This document shows positions 1 to 8,314 of a DNA stretch of 64,000 bases, piece after piece. Source of the DNA: GAS368 sp965227745 (GTDB lineage: Bacteria; Verrucomicrobiota; Verrucomicrobiia; Opitutales; Opitutaceae); assembly GCA_965227745.1 (NCBI GenBank), contig OZ245769.1, forward strand, positions 62,001 through 126,000, read 5' to 3'. The first letter of the stretch is position 1. Each line of letters begins with the position of its first letter. Below the pieces are notes generated by a model. It was not told the origin of the DNA and searched no databases. It worked only from the letters and a program-made list of their open reading frames with translations. A program made the translations under genes and the position numbers.

Positions 1-1211
1 AACTGACTGAACCAGAAGCGTTCCCGTTCAGTGCTGTTTTCCGCAGGCTTGCCTTGTTTGTCGAGAGGCCCGGCCAAAACGACATCAACGAACTTGTCGA
101 CTTCTTCCGGTTGCAAAAACGATTCTCTGTTTTTTTCCGCGTGCCGTTGGAGTAGTTGCGCGAATTCGAAATTGTGTGAGTAGTCTACGCGACCCAAGTG
201 AGGAAGGGCTTCAAGTACCTCGCGACGCGCAAAATCGCGCGTAGCATCAGGATATTCCGCGTAGAGTTGCCAGCGGACACGGGTGAAAAGTTCCCAGCGG
301 TCAGACCTCAGTAGCGATTCTATTTGCGTAATCTTGAGACTATCATTGCCAATAAAAGCAAGGGCACAAGTTGCATAGAGCCGCGTAGCTAGAGTATTTT
401 CAAGTTCACGTGTACCGGTCGGAGGATCCCTAAAATCTCCTATCCAGAATGTAGAGGGACTATCTCTTGCGGGATCATCTACAAGTTGATCATTCCAAGG
501 ACCTCGTTTGCTAGATTCTTCAGGTGTACGGCGTATAACCGCCCAGCGCGATAGAGCATCAAAATAGATGCGCGCTATCTCTAGGGGGAATTCTTCCGCA
601 AGGTGGCCGACGAGCTTGCGATCAATTTCGCTTAACTGCCAGTGCTGATCAAGTCGCGCCTGGTCTTCGAATGAGGTCCGCGCGGTTGCGGCGATGAATG
701 CTCCGAGGATCCCTACGGCCTCAATTTTTGCGGATGCTTTAATCCAAGCTTGCAGTAGCCCTTCAATCCATACGGCGGTTGCGCGATGGGTAGTTTCGGC
801 TAAATAGACAGCAAGTGGATGTACAGACGTAATTGCCTTCTGGTCGTGTAAATTAACGAGACAGCGTAGGACTTGATCGGCGTTCGCGTGGACCGTTGCC
901 AATGGAATCCGCAGAAGGATTGCGGCAACTTTGGAAGGGAACATATCGGCAAAACGAGCCAGTGCGAATAAAGGAAGTCGGCCACGGACAATTGAACGTC
1001 TGTCCAACTGAGATGTGTTGGCTGAGGATTTTGAAAAGTAACCGTGATGCTCAAGGGTGGGAAGCCAGGCGTCATCTTTCAGCTCGCTGAAAAATAGTTC
1101 ATCGTATGGAGGCCCGTCGGCGACAAGCGCGAGGGCGCGAGAGATGCCCTCGGCATCGGGCAAAGTGATCGCCGCGGATTTGAGCCATTGTAGTTGGGCC
1201 TGAAGAGTCAT
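1..1211 (-). CDS. Helical protein paired with SIR2 (3' end missing)
   Basis: The frame is open from an ATG at 1211 to the window edge, giving 403 visible codons with no stop, so the C-terminal part is missing. The sequence looks all-helical and soluble, with no signal peptide or membrane segment. The N-terminus has the pattern FFxELKDDAWLPTLEHHGYF followed by RGRLPLFALARFADMFP. This resembles the start of large helical-repeat proteins that accompany nuclease or NADase effectors; that is recalled, not searched. It begins 6 bp after the stop of the SIR2 gene on the same strand, so the two are probably co-transcribed and co-functional, perhaps as sensor or scaffold and effector. Base composition is visibly poorer in GC than the rest of the window, which suggests transfer. 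Catalytic domains could lie in the missing part. Confidence 0.72.
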   Translation of the reverse strand, partial: MTLQAQLQWLKSAAITLPDAEGISRALALVADGPPYDELFFSELKDDAWLPTLEHHGYFSKSSANTSQLDRRSIVRGRLPLFALARFADMFPSKVAAILLRIPLATVHANADQVLRCLVNLHDQKAITSVHPLAVYLAETTHRATAVWIEGLLQAWIKASAKIEAVGILGAFIAATARTSFEDQARLDQHWQLSEIDRKLVGHLAEEFPLEIARIYFDALSRWAVIRRTPEESSKRGPWNDQLVDDPARDSPSTFWIGDFRDPPTGTRELENTLATRLYATCALAFIGNDSLKITQIESLLRSDRWELFTRVRWQLYAEYPDATRDFARREVLEALPHLGRVDYSHNFEFAQLLQRHAEKNRESFLQPEEVDKFVDVVLAGPLDKQGKPAENSTERERFWFSQ

Positions 1212-1217
1212 TAAATT

Positions 1218-2150
1218 TTAGAAATCGAAACGATCGTTGAGGCTGATAGGGCGTACTTGTGTCAAACCCGGGCTGGGGTCCTTGGTCGGGATCTTCGAGA
1301 ATTCAGACAAGACGTTCAGGAGGCCACTATGCCGCTGGTCGATTTGATCGTAGGCAATCTTCTGGAAGACGCCGAATGTAGGCGTTAACAGTTGATGGTT
1401 TGGGTCATTTTCCGATCGCACCGCGCTCACTAGATGGATGTGATTTAGGCTTTCTAGTTTCGGATTACCGTCTTTTCTTAGTTCCTCTATAACTCGATGC
1501 AAGCCGGGCTCTTTCAAGGACATTCCTATAAATACGCATGGCAAATGTATTAGTAAATTCTTCCACCAATTAAATAAGTACCGACTTGTCCTTGATGCGG
1601 CGTAATGATCGTTGTAATCTGATGTCTTTAAGATGATCTGCTTTGGCCACTCTGGATTGTTTGGGTCTGCATACCCATGAATAGCTACAAGGCGTCGTTT
1701 ATGTTCAAGGTCAGCAGGTTGAGCCGTCCCGATACCGTCGCCAGAGCTGCCAGGGTAGACGCTGAAAAGGTCGACAATGTTAGGATACTTGTCCGAAAAC
1801 GCGCGTGGGAGTTGTGTGTCATAGTTGGGCGTGACGTAACTTTTGAAGGGAATTTGAACGAGGTGCTTGTACGCGCGAGCGTCCCAAAGCGGGGCCTCCG
1901 TATCGAATGAAGCTTGGATAGCTGTGTAATAGGCGTTACCGTTCGCTTGGAATGCCCGTTCACAGAAGTCCCAGGGATGTTCGCCTGGAATTTCGGTGAT
2001 GGCGCAGGCTCTTGCTAATTCAATTTTCAGCGCGCCCATTGAAGGAACGTAAGGTATAGAAGGGCCTGATCCTATTATCGCCACTCGCTGCGAGAAATCC
2101 GCAGCAATCAGCTCTTGGACGCACTTGTCGTTGAATTCCTTTCTAGTCAC
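1218..2150 (-). CDS. SIR2-like NAD-processing protein
   Basis: The 310-residue protein matches the SIR2_2-type fold. It has a glycine loop IIGSGPS near residues 25-31, TPNYD at 107-111, a candidate catalytic His in AIHGY at 158, IILKTSDY at 172-179 and FIGMSLKEPGLH at 207-218. Proteins of this family either deacylate or, in many anti-phage systems, hydrolyse NAD+ to cause abortive infection. There is no signal peptide, so it should act in the cytoplasm. The start is GTG at 2150; the frame closes about ten codons upstream, and no convincing ribosome-binding site is visible. It is the first gene of a two-gene unit with the helical protein that follows. Low GC and mixed codon use differ from the neighbours. 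The SIR2 fold is clear, the defence role is inferred. Confidence 0.85.
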   Translation of the reverse strand: MTRKEFNDKCVQELIAADFSQRVAIIGSGPSIPYVPSMGALKIELARACAITEIPGEHPWDFCERAFQANGNAYYTAIQASFDTEAPLWDARAYKHLVQIPFKSYVTPNYDTQLPRAFSDKYPNIVDLFSVYPGSSGDGIGTAQPADLEHKRRLVAIHGYADPNNPEWPKQIILKTSDYNDHYAASRTSRYLFNWWKNLLIHLPCVFIGMSLKEPGLHRVIEELRKDGNPKLESLNHIHLVSAVRSENDPNHQLLTPTFGVFQKIAYDQIDQRHSGLLNVLSEFSKIPTKDPSPGLTQVRPISLNDRFDF

Positions 2151-2336
2151 AGTCGTGTGAGCAAACGTCGACGCAAAACAGCCTTAGTTGAACGGAGTGG
2201 AGCACCATTTAAAAGCGGTCAGGCTACTATTGGAGGGCGGCGGCAACTTCAAGGCTTGTATGGCTAATAGAGGTATGAAATACCGCAACATTGCTCCAAG
2301 CTCGCCTCCGTCCTGCTGACCTGTTGAAAGTTTCCC

Positions 2337-3035
2337 ATGCCTGAAATCATTCATGTCGAGGGGCTGACGAACCGGGAGTTTTTCGAGAAGCATGCGGCGC
2401 CGGGGCGGATTGGGCTGGTGGGGGGTTCGGAGTTGATCAATCGGATGATCGGGCGGGCGCAGCGGCATCAGGTGGAGGGGAGGGCGTGGAGTAATTGGAC
2501 GCACGCGTTTTTGTTTCAGGGGCGGCGGGCGGATGGGCACCATTGGGTCATCGAGTCGGATCTGGACATCAAGAAGAAGCATATCCGGCTGGGGGTGCAG
2601 GAGAATCGGATCGCGAAGTATTACGATGACGAGAGCTATGGGGCGTTGGCGGTGATCGACCTGGGGTTGACGGAGGCGCAGCAGCAGGCGTTGTTCACGC
2701 ATGCGTTGGATTTGGTGGCGTCGGGGGCGCGGTATTCGTTGCGGGAGATCATCGGGACGCATTGGGCGTTGCGGCATGCGCGGTGGCGGCCGAAGGAGAA
2801 TTTACTGGCGCGGGAGCAGGCGTTTTACTGTTCGGCGTTTGTGCGGCATGTGTATGGGCGGATGGGGGTGGATCTGGTGGCGGGGATCGCGGAGAAGAAC
2901 ACGACGCCGCATGATATCGCGAACATGACTGTGCCGCATGTGAAGTGGCAGTTGGTGCGGCGGGAGATGGCGGGGAGGTTGCGGACCCTCGTGAAGCGGG
3001 CGCGGGCGCGGTTGCACGCGCGCGAGGAGGGGTGA
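2337..3035 (+). CDS. YiiX-like permuted papain-fold hydrolase
   Basis: This 232-residue cytoplasmic protein resembles the YiiX/YebB-type circularly permuted NlpC/P60 (papain-like) amidases. In that order the catalytic His precedes the Cys: His in SNWTHAFLF (about residue 70) and Cys in AFYCSAFV (about residue 164). GRIGLVGGSELINRMIGRAQ near the start is typical of the family's first strand and helix. Such enzymes are thiol hydrolases, often acting on peptidoglycan or lipid-linked amides; the substrate here cannot be told. The C-terminus is a basic tail (KRARARLHAREEG). The ATG at 2337 is used. Codon use is strongly G-ending, unlike most of the window. Confidence 0.72.
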   Translation: MPEIIHVEGLTNREFFEKHAAPGRIGLVGGSELINRMIGRAQRHQVEGRAWSNWTHAFLFQGRRADGHHWVIESDLDIKKKHIRLGVQENRIAKYYDDESYGALAVIDLGLTEAQQQALFTHALDLVASGARYSLREIIGTHWALRHARWRPKENLLAREQAFYCSAFVRHVYGRMGVDLVAGIAEKNTTPHDIANMTVPHVKWQLVRREMAGRLRTLVKRARARLHAREEG

Positions 3036-3344
3036 GGGGGCGGGGGTCGCGGCGTGAGGTGGCGTGAGGCGCGGGGGGGCGTGAGGCGGTGGGGAATTTT
3101 TTTTCATTTTCTATATATAAATATATACTATGGTTCGTTTTGAGATTTTTCGCGCGAGTGGCGCAAACGATGTCCGTCCGCGGTCCGCGGGCGTCGTCAA
3201 GCGACGCCCCTACATTGGCGGCGAGCGATGCGCCGATGCGGGTGGTGAGCGGAGCCCCGACGCGGAAGGCGTGCGGAGCACCGACATGGGCGGCGAGCGG
3301 CTGGGGGCGAGGCGGAGTGGGGCGTGAGCTGACTTTTTCATCCT
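3036..3344. other. Intergenic region with an AT island in G-rich DNA
   Basis: No gene is visible in these 309 bases. The stretch from about 3094 to 3130 is almost pure A+T (T-run, then TATATATAAATATATA) inside otherwise extremely G-rich DNA, and could hold the promoter of the downstream TPR protein gene. It is followed by a hairpin repeat (3185-3214) and by imperfect GAGCGG/GAGCG repeats up to the gene start. Confidence 0.5.
3185..3214 (-). repeat. REP-like hairpin, family A, copy 1
   Basis: The stem GGGCGTCG/CGACGCCC is followed by TACA, so read on the minus strand it starts TGTAGGGGCGTCG. A second copy at 30675-30704 in the opposite orientation matches 28 of 30 bases. A GTAG head before a palindrome is the layout of REP elements mobilised by Y1 (RAYT) transposases. 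Confidence 0.75.
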
Positions 3345-5345
3345 GTGGCGATTGTTTCCAAAGGCGGGGGCGGGGCGGCGGGGGCGGGGGTGGGGGCGTT
3401 GGCTCCGGGGGCCGGCGTGGGGTGGGGGGCGGGGTGGTGGCCGGGGGTGGTGGTGTTGGTGGTGACGTTGCTGGCGTTTGCGAATGGGCTGACGGGGCCG
3501 CTGGTGTTGGATGATTATTATACGATCACGTATAATCCGACGATCCGGCAGGTGTGGCCGCCGGGGCCGATGTGGGCGCCGCCGGCGAAGTCGGGGGTGG
3601 GGGGGAGGCCGGTGGCGAATGTGTCGTATGCGGTGAGCTACGCGATCAGCGGGGTGCGGCCGGTGGGGCATCATGCGGTGAGCGTGGGGGTGCATCTCAT
3701 CGCGGCCTGGCTGATGTTTTCGGTGCTGAAGCGGGTGTTGGAATTGCCGGGGTTGCGGGGGAGATTTGGGCGGGATGCGGGGGTATTGGCGGGGTTGGGG
3801 GCGTTGCTGTGGGCGGTGCATCCGTTGCAGACGCAAGTGGTGACATATGTGTCGCAGCGGACGGAGTCGCTGATGGCGATGTTTTATCTGGCTACGTTGT
3901 ATGGGTTTCTGCGGTGTGCGGACGAAGGGGCGGACGCGGGGCGGAGGAAGGCTTGGGGGTGGTTCGCAGTGGGGGCGTGTGCGCTCGGGATGGGGAGCAA
4001 GGAGACGATGGTGACGGCGCCGGTGATGGTGTTGGTGTTGGATAGGTGCTTGGTGGCGGGGACATTTACGGAAGCGTGGAGGAAGCGCTGGGGGCTGTAC
4101 GCGGGGCTGGCGGCGACGTGGTTTATCCTCGCGTGGCTGATGGTCGGGCTGCGGGAACGCGATGTGGGCTTCGGGGTGGGGGCATCGGTGTGGGACTATG
4201 CGTTGACGCAGTGTAAGTCGTTGGTGTTGTACGTGAAGCTGACGTTTTGGCCGCACCCGCTGGTGTTTGATCGCGGGCCGGTGTACGTGAGAACGCTGGC
4301 GGAGGCGGCGCCGTGGGCGTTGGGGTTGGGGGTGCTGTTGACGGGCACGGTCTACGCGCTGCGGCGCTGGCCGCTCGCGGGGCTGGCGGCGGCGTGGTTC
4401 TTCATCGTGCTCGCGCCGACGTCGAGCGTGGTGCCCGTGGCGCAGCAACCCATCGCGGAGAATCGACCGCACCTGGCCCTCGCGGGTGTCGTAGTGCTGG
4501 TCGTACTAGGGCTCTACGCGCGCCTCGGGCGGACGGCGCTGGCGGTGGGGGGCTTGATCGCGGCGGCGCTGGTGGTGGGGACGTGGCAGCGCAACCGGGT
4601 GTTTACCGACGATGTGGAGCTCTGGCGCGAGACGGCGGCGCGAGCACCCCTCAATGCGCGCGCGCACCACAATCTCGCGGCGGCGTTGCAGACGCACGGG
4701 CGCTCGGCGGAGGCGGTTGAGGCTTACAAGGCGACGCTGGCCATCGATCCGGAGCACGACATGGCGCACATGAATCTGGCGGACAGCTTGTGCGTGCTGG
4801 GTCGCGATGCGGAGGCGATCGAGCACTACCGGCACGGGCTGAGGAAAAACCCGGCGCAGGCGAAGGCGCAGGCAAATCTCGCGGTGGCGTTGCACCGCAC
4901 GGGGCAGACGGCGGAGGCGATCGGGGCGTTTGAGTATTCGCTCAAGCTCGATCCCGCGTCGGTGGAGGTGTACTACAATTACGGGACGGCGTTGCTGCAA
5001 GCGGGGCGACCGGCGGACGCGTCGGAGACCTTTCGCAAGGCGTTGAAGCTGGCGCCCAACCAAGCGAATGTGATGAACGGGCTCGGGTTGGCGTTGCAGA
5101 CCACGGGGGCGATTCCCGAGGCGATGGCGCAGTTTGAGCGGGCCATCGCGCTCGTGCCGGATTATCCCGACCCGCATGCGAACCTCGGCATCGCCTTGGC
5201 GAACCTCGGCCGCATCCCCGAGGCCATCACGCAGTGGGAGACGGCTTTGCGGTTGAAACCGGATTATCCGGGGATCGCGGCAAACCTCGCGCGGGCCCGG
5301 CAGATGTTGGCGACGCCCCCGGCCGCGCCAGACACCAAAAAGTAG
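3345..5345 (+). CDS. TMTC-like membrane protein with C-terminal TPRs
   Basis: This 666-residue protein has a GT-C-type membrane half followed by a TPR half. The first membrane helix is followed by LVLDDYYTITYNP, where the DD pair fits the catalytic acidic motif of GT-C enzymes. HPLQTQVVTYVSQRTESL in a later loop is conserved with the second copy at 8315-10201. About ten hydrophobic segments fill residues 30-405, and roughly seven TPR units (AxxxLGRxxEAIxxYxxAL pattern) fill residues 425-650. The eukaryotic TMTC family are O-mannosyltransferases; a bacterial role in protein or envelope glycosylation is inferred only. The start is GTG at 3345. The first 40 residues are Gly/Ala-rich and codons are strongly G-ending. 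A tRNA gene follows at once. Confidence 0.75.
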   Translation: MAIVSKGGGGAAGAGVGALAPGAGVGWGAGWWPGVVVLVVTLLAFANGLTGPLVLDDYYTITYNPTIRQVWPPGPMWAPPAKSGVGGRPVANVSYAVSYAISGVRPVGHHAVSVGVHLIAAWLMFSVLKRVLELPGLRGRFGRDAGVLAGLGALLWAVHPLQTQVVTYVSQRTESLMAMFYLATLYGFLRCADEGADAGRRKAWGWFAVGACALGMGSKETMVTAPVMVLVLDRCLVAGTFTEAWRKRWGLYAGLAATWFILAWLMVGLRERDVGFGVGASVWDYALTQCKSLVLYVKLTFWPHPLVFDRGPVYVRTLAEAAPWALGLGVLLTGTVYALRRWPLAGLAAAWFFIVLAPTSSVVPVAQQPIAENRPHLALAGVVVLVVLGLYARLGRTALAVGGLIAAALVVGTWQRNRVFTDDVELWRETAARAPLNARAHHNLAAALQTHGRSAEAVEAYKATLAIDPEHDMAHMNLADSLCVLGRDAEAIEHYRHGLRKNPAQAKAQANLAVALHRTGQTAEAIGAFEYSLKLDPASVEVYYNYGTALLQAGRPADASETFRKALKLAPNQANVMNGLGLALQTTGAIPEAMAQFERAIALVPDYPDPHANLGIALANLGRIPEAITQWETALRLKPDYPGIAANLARARQMLATPPAAPDTKK

Positions 5346-5403
5346 GTTAAAAAAATCCTTGCCGTCCGCGAGACGAGGCGAGAACGTCCGCTCTCTTTAC
5401 TCT

Positions 5404-5489
5404 GGTAGGATACTCAAGTGGCCAACGAGGGGAGACTGTAAATCTCCTGGCTAACGCCTTCTCTGGTTCGAATCCAGATCCTACCACCA
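5404..5489 (+). tRNA. tRNA-Tyr (anticodon GTA)
   Basis: This is a class II tRNA with acceptor stem GGTAGGA/TCCTACC (5404-5410 with 5479-5485), anticodon GTA at 5438-5440 in the loop CTGTAAA, a long variable arm as expected for bacterial tRNA-Tyr, a GGTTCGAATCC T-arm, discriminator A and an encoded CCA end (5487-5489). No integrase or duplicated 3' end is visible nearby. Confidence 0.97.
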
Positions 5490-5647
5490 CTTTTCCCGCT
5501 GATTGGCCCCGATAGGGCCTCGCGGTTCACGGCATGGCGGAAAGGGAACTGTCGATTGTCACGAAAGTAAGAAATCTGGCCCAGCGCGTGGATTTTCCTC
5601 TCGTTTTTGCGTCACCACTCCATTCGTCATCGGTCTATCCGCCACTC

Positions 5648-8227
5648 ATGATCATTAACCCCCTGTCACCTGTTATTTCGTTTGTCGCTAGCCTGCGCCA
5701 GTTTACGGCCGGGCGGGTTTTGTCTGCCGGGTTTCTCGCCTTGGGAATGGCGGTTTCCGCCTCCGCGCAGACGGTCTCGGTCTCGACGTTTGCCGGCCAA
5801 CCCGGAACGCGTGGGGCGGCCGATGGCGCGGGGACGGCGGCGCGGTTCTTTGGCCCCAGTGGCATCGTGGCGGACGGCTCGGGCGGCTTTTATGTGGCCG
5901 ATGCGCTGAACAATACCATTCGCCGGATCACCTCGGCGGGCGTGGTGACGACCATCGCCGGCGGTAATATTAACGAGATCAGTGAAGTGCCGGAGCGTGG
6001 TTACAATGATGGCACCGGGCGCGATGCGCTCTTTTCGACGGGCATCGCCGTCACGGCGGGGACCGGTGGCCCGTTGATCTCCGCCAATTACGGCGCGCTC
6101 ACCATGGCGCGAGATAGCGCGGGCAATATCTACCTCGCTGACACGCTCAATCACGTCATTCGCAAAATCACGCCGACGGCCGTCGTGACCACGCTCGCCG
6201 GCTCCGGTGGCATGGGCAGCGCTAATGGCACCGGTAGCGCCGCGCAGTTCTCCGTGCCGTATGGCGTAGCGGTGGACCCCTCGGGTAATGTCTACGTCAG
6301 CGATTCGGGTAATAACATGATCCGCAAGATCACCCCGGCTGGCGTGGTCACCACCTTCGCCGGGCTTGACGGCTCCAATGCCGGCAGCAAAGACGGCGCG
6401 GGTGTCGATGCACGCTTTAGTAACCCCACCGGTATCGTCGCCGATAGTACGGGCGTGCTCTACGTCTCCGACTCGAACAATCACACCATCCGAAAAATCT
6501 CCACCAGTGGCAACGTAAGCACCTTTGCCGGCACGTCGGGCAGCACGGGCAGCTCCGATGGGCTCGGTTCCTTGGCGCGGTTCAACAAGCCGTCAGGCCT
6601 GACCATCGACAGCGCGGGCAATCTCTACGTGATCGATACGGGTAACGGTACCGTCCGCAAAATAACTTCCAATGGCATCGTCAGCACGATCGCCGGGCTC
6701 GCTGGCAATACGGGCTCCGCGGACGGCACGGGTAACGCCGTGCGCCTTGCGACGCCCTACGGTATCGCGCTTGACGGTTCCAATAACATCTACATCGCCG
6801 ACAGCGGCAACCACGTCATCCGCAAGGGCACGGCCGTGACGGGCAATACGGTCACGATCCAAAGCCAGCCCAAGGCCCAGTACGTGAACATCAACCGTCC
6901 GGCGAGTTTCACCGTTTCCGCGACCGCCACCACCGCGCCCACGTATCAATGGCGGAAAAATAACGTCAACATCGCGGGCGCCACGAATGCTACGCTCTCG
7001 TTCGCATCGGCGCAAAATTCCGATCAGGGCACTTTCTCCGTCGTGGTGACGAGCGGCACGACTTCGGTGACGAGCACCATCGCCTTGCTGCAGACCTTTC
7101 CAGAAACCGTCGTCATACCACCGATCCTCATCCTCACGCAACCGGGTGAGCAGAGTGTGACCGAGGGCCAAAGCGCGACCTTTGTGGTCGAAGTTGCGGG
7201 CTCCGTTACCCCCACCTATCAATGGCAGAAGGAGCGCGCCGATATTCCCGGTGCCACGAATTCGGTCTACACCATTCCTTCCACTCAAGTCAGCGACAGC
7301 GGCAGTTATCGCGTCGTGATCAAGGCCGGTGGTGAGACGCAGAACTCCATCGACGTACCGCTCAATGTGAGTTCGTCCACCCCTCCGCCCCCGCCGCCGC
7401 CGCCACAAACGGCCGGCCGCATCATCAATCTCTCCATTCTCAGCACGATCAATAGTGCAGGTGATGAATTCACGATGGGTTATGTCGTCGGTGGCAATGG
7501 CACCAGCGGGGCCAAACCACTCGTGATTCGGGCGGTTGGTCCTACGCTCGCCACCTTATTCGGCGTGGGCGGCACCCTCGACGATCCTCGCTTCTCGCTC
7601 TTTGCCAGCACGACGAAGACGGGTGAAAACAACGATTGGGGCGGCTCGGCCGCACTCGCGGATGCGATGGCGGCAGTCGGCGCGTTTGCCTACAACAGCC
7701 CCTCGTCCAAGGACGCAGCCCTGACGGCCAATATCACCTCGCGCGACAACTCGGTCGTCATTTCTTCGAATAATAATGGCTCCGGTACCGTGCTGGCTGA
7801 AATTTACGATTCCACCTCCCGGGAGAATTTCCCAGTGACCACGCCTCGCCTGATCAATGTTTCGGTGCGTAAACACCTCGGTTCATTCCTGACGGTTGGC
7901 TTCGTCCTCGGCGGATCCGCTCCGACCAAGGTATTGATCCGAGCCGTCGGCCCCACCCTCGGCGGTTTCGGCGTCCCTGGCGTGGTCGCCGATCCTCAGC
8001 TCACGCTCTTCAATGCCCAGTCGACCAGCATCGGCGGGAATAATGATTGGGGTGGGACCGCCGAGCTCACGGCCGCGATGACGGCAGTGGGAGCTTTCTC
8101 CCTGCCCGCCGATTCGAAGGATGCGGCGGTGGTCGCCACGCTTCAGCCGGGCAACTACACCGTGCAGGTCTCCGGGGTGAACAACACGACCGGTGTCGCC
8201 ATCGTGGAAGTTTACGAGGTGCCCTGA
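5648..8227 (+). CDS. Exported NHL-repeat and Ig-like surface protein
   Basis: The ATG at 5648 gives 859 residues with a signal peptide ending near AVSASAQT. The frame is open upstream to 5534, but that extension looks non-coding. Residues ~48-395 hold six or so NHL-type units (GIVADSTGVLYVSDSNNHTIRKI pattern), a beta-propeller for ligand binding. Two Ig-like domains follow (~401-483 and ~491-576, each with YQWxK and a late DSGxYRV/DQGTFSV strand), then a poly-proline linker (~577-587). The C-terminal region (~590-859) is two copies of a domain with RAVGPTL, NNDWGG and SKDAA motifs that is also found in the protein at 27423-29543. The role is probably extracellular binding or adhesion. A terminator follows directly. 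Confidence 0.82.
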   Translation: MIINPLSPVISFVASLRQFTAGRVLSAGFLALGMAVSASAQTVSVSTFAGQPGTRGAADGAGTAARFFGPSGIVADGSGGFYVADALNNTIRRITSAGVVTTIAGGNINEISEVPERGYNDGTGRDALFSTGIAVTAGTGGPLISANYGALTMARDSAGNIYLADTLNHVIRKITPTAVVTTLAGSGGMGSANGTGSAAQFSVPYGVAVDPSGNVYVSDSGNNMIRKITPAGVVTTFAGLDGSNAGSKDGAGVDARFSNPTGIVADSTGVLYVSDSNNHTIRKISTSGNVSTFAGTSGSTGSSDGLGSLARFNKPSGLTIDSAGNLYVIDTGNGTVRKITSNGIVSTIAGLAGNTGSADGTGNAVRLATPYGIALDGSNNIYIADSGNHVIRKGTAVTGNTVTIQSQPKAQYVNINRPASFTVSATATTAPTYQWRKNNVNIAGATNATLSFASAQNSDQGTFSVVVTSGTTSVTSTIALLQTFPETVVIPPILILTQPGEQSVTEGQSATFVVEVAGSVTPTYQWQKERADIPGATNSVYTIPSTQVSDSGSYRVVIKAGGETQNSIDVPLNVSSSTPPPPPPPPQTAGRIINLSILSTINSAGDEFTMGYVVGGNGTSGAKPLVIRAVGPTLATLFGVGGTLDDPRFSLFASTTKTGENNDWGGSAALADAMAAVGAFAYNSPSSKDAALTANITSRDNSVVISSNNNGSGTVLAEIYDSTSRENFPVTTPRLINVSVRKHLGSFLTVGFVLGGSAPTKVLIRAVGPTLGGFGVPGVVADPQLTLFNAQSTSIGGNNDWGGTAELTAAMTAVGAFSLPADSKDAAVVATLQPGNYTVQVSGVNNTTGVAIVEVYEVP

Positions 8228-8278
8228 GTCGGATCGCACACGTATCGGATAAATCGATACGAGATCGGAATGTCTTCA

Positions 8279-8309
8279 AGCCGCGCGGAAACGCGCGGCT
8301 TTTCTTTTT
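8279..8309 (+). terminator. Rho-independent terminator after the NHL protein
   Basis: The stem AGCCGCGCG/CGCGCGGCT with loop GAAA is followed by TTTCTTTTT. The T-run lies on the plus strand, so it ends the NHL gene and not the convergent gene at 8315. Confidence 0.9.
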
Positions 8310-8314
8310 CCCGG

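Noticed and set aside
5404..5647. Integration site at tRNA-Tyr
   Set aside because: No integrase gene, no repeated tRNA 3' end and no composition break are visible beside it.
5534..5647. Longer start of the NHL protein
   Set aside because: The upstream 38 codons are unlike a signal peptide and run close to the tRNA. The ATG at 5648 gives a normal signal sequence.
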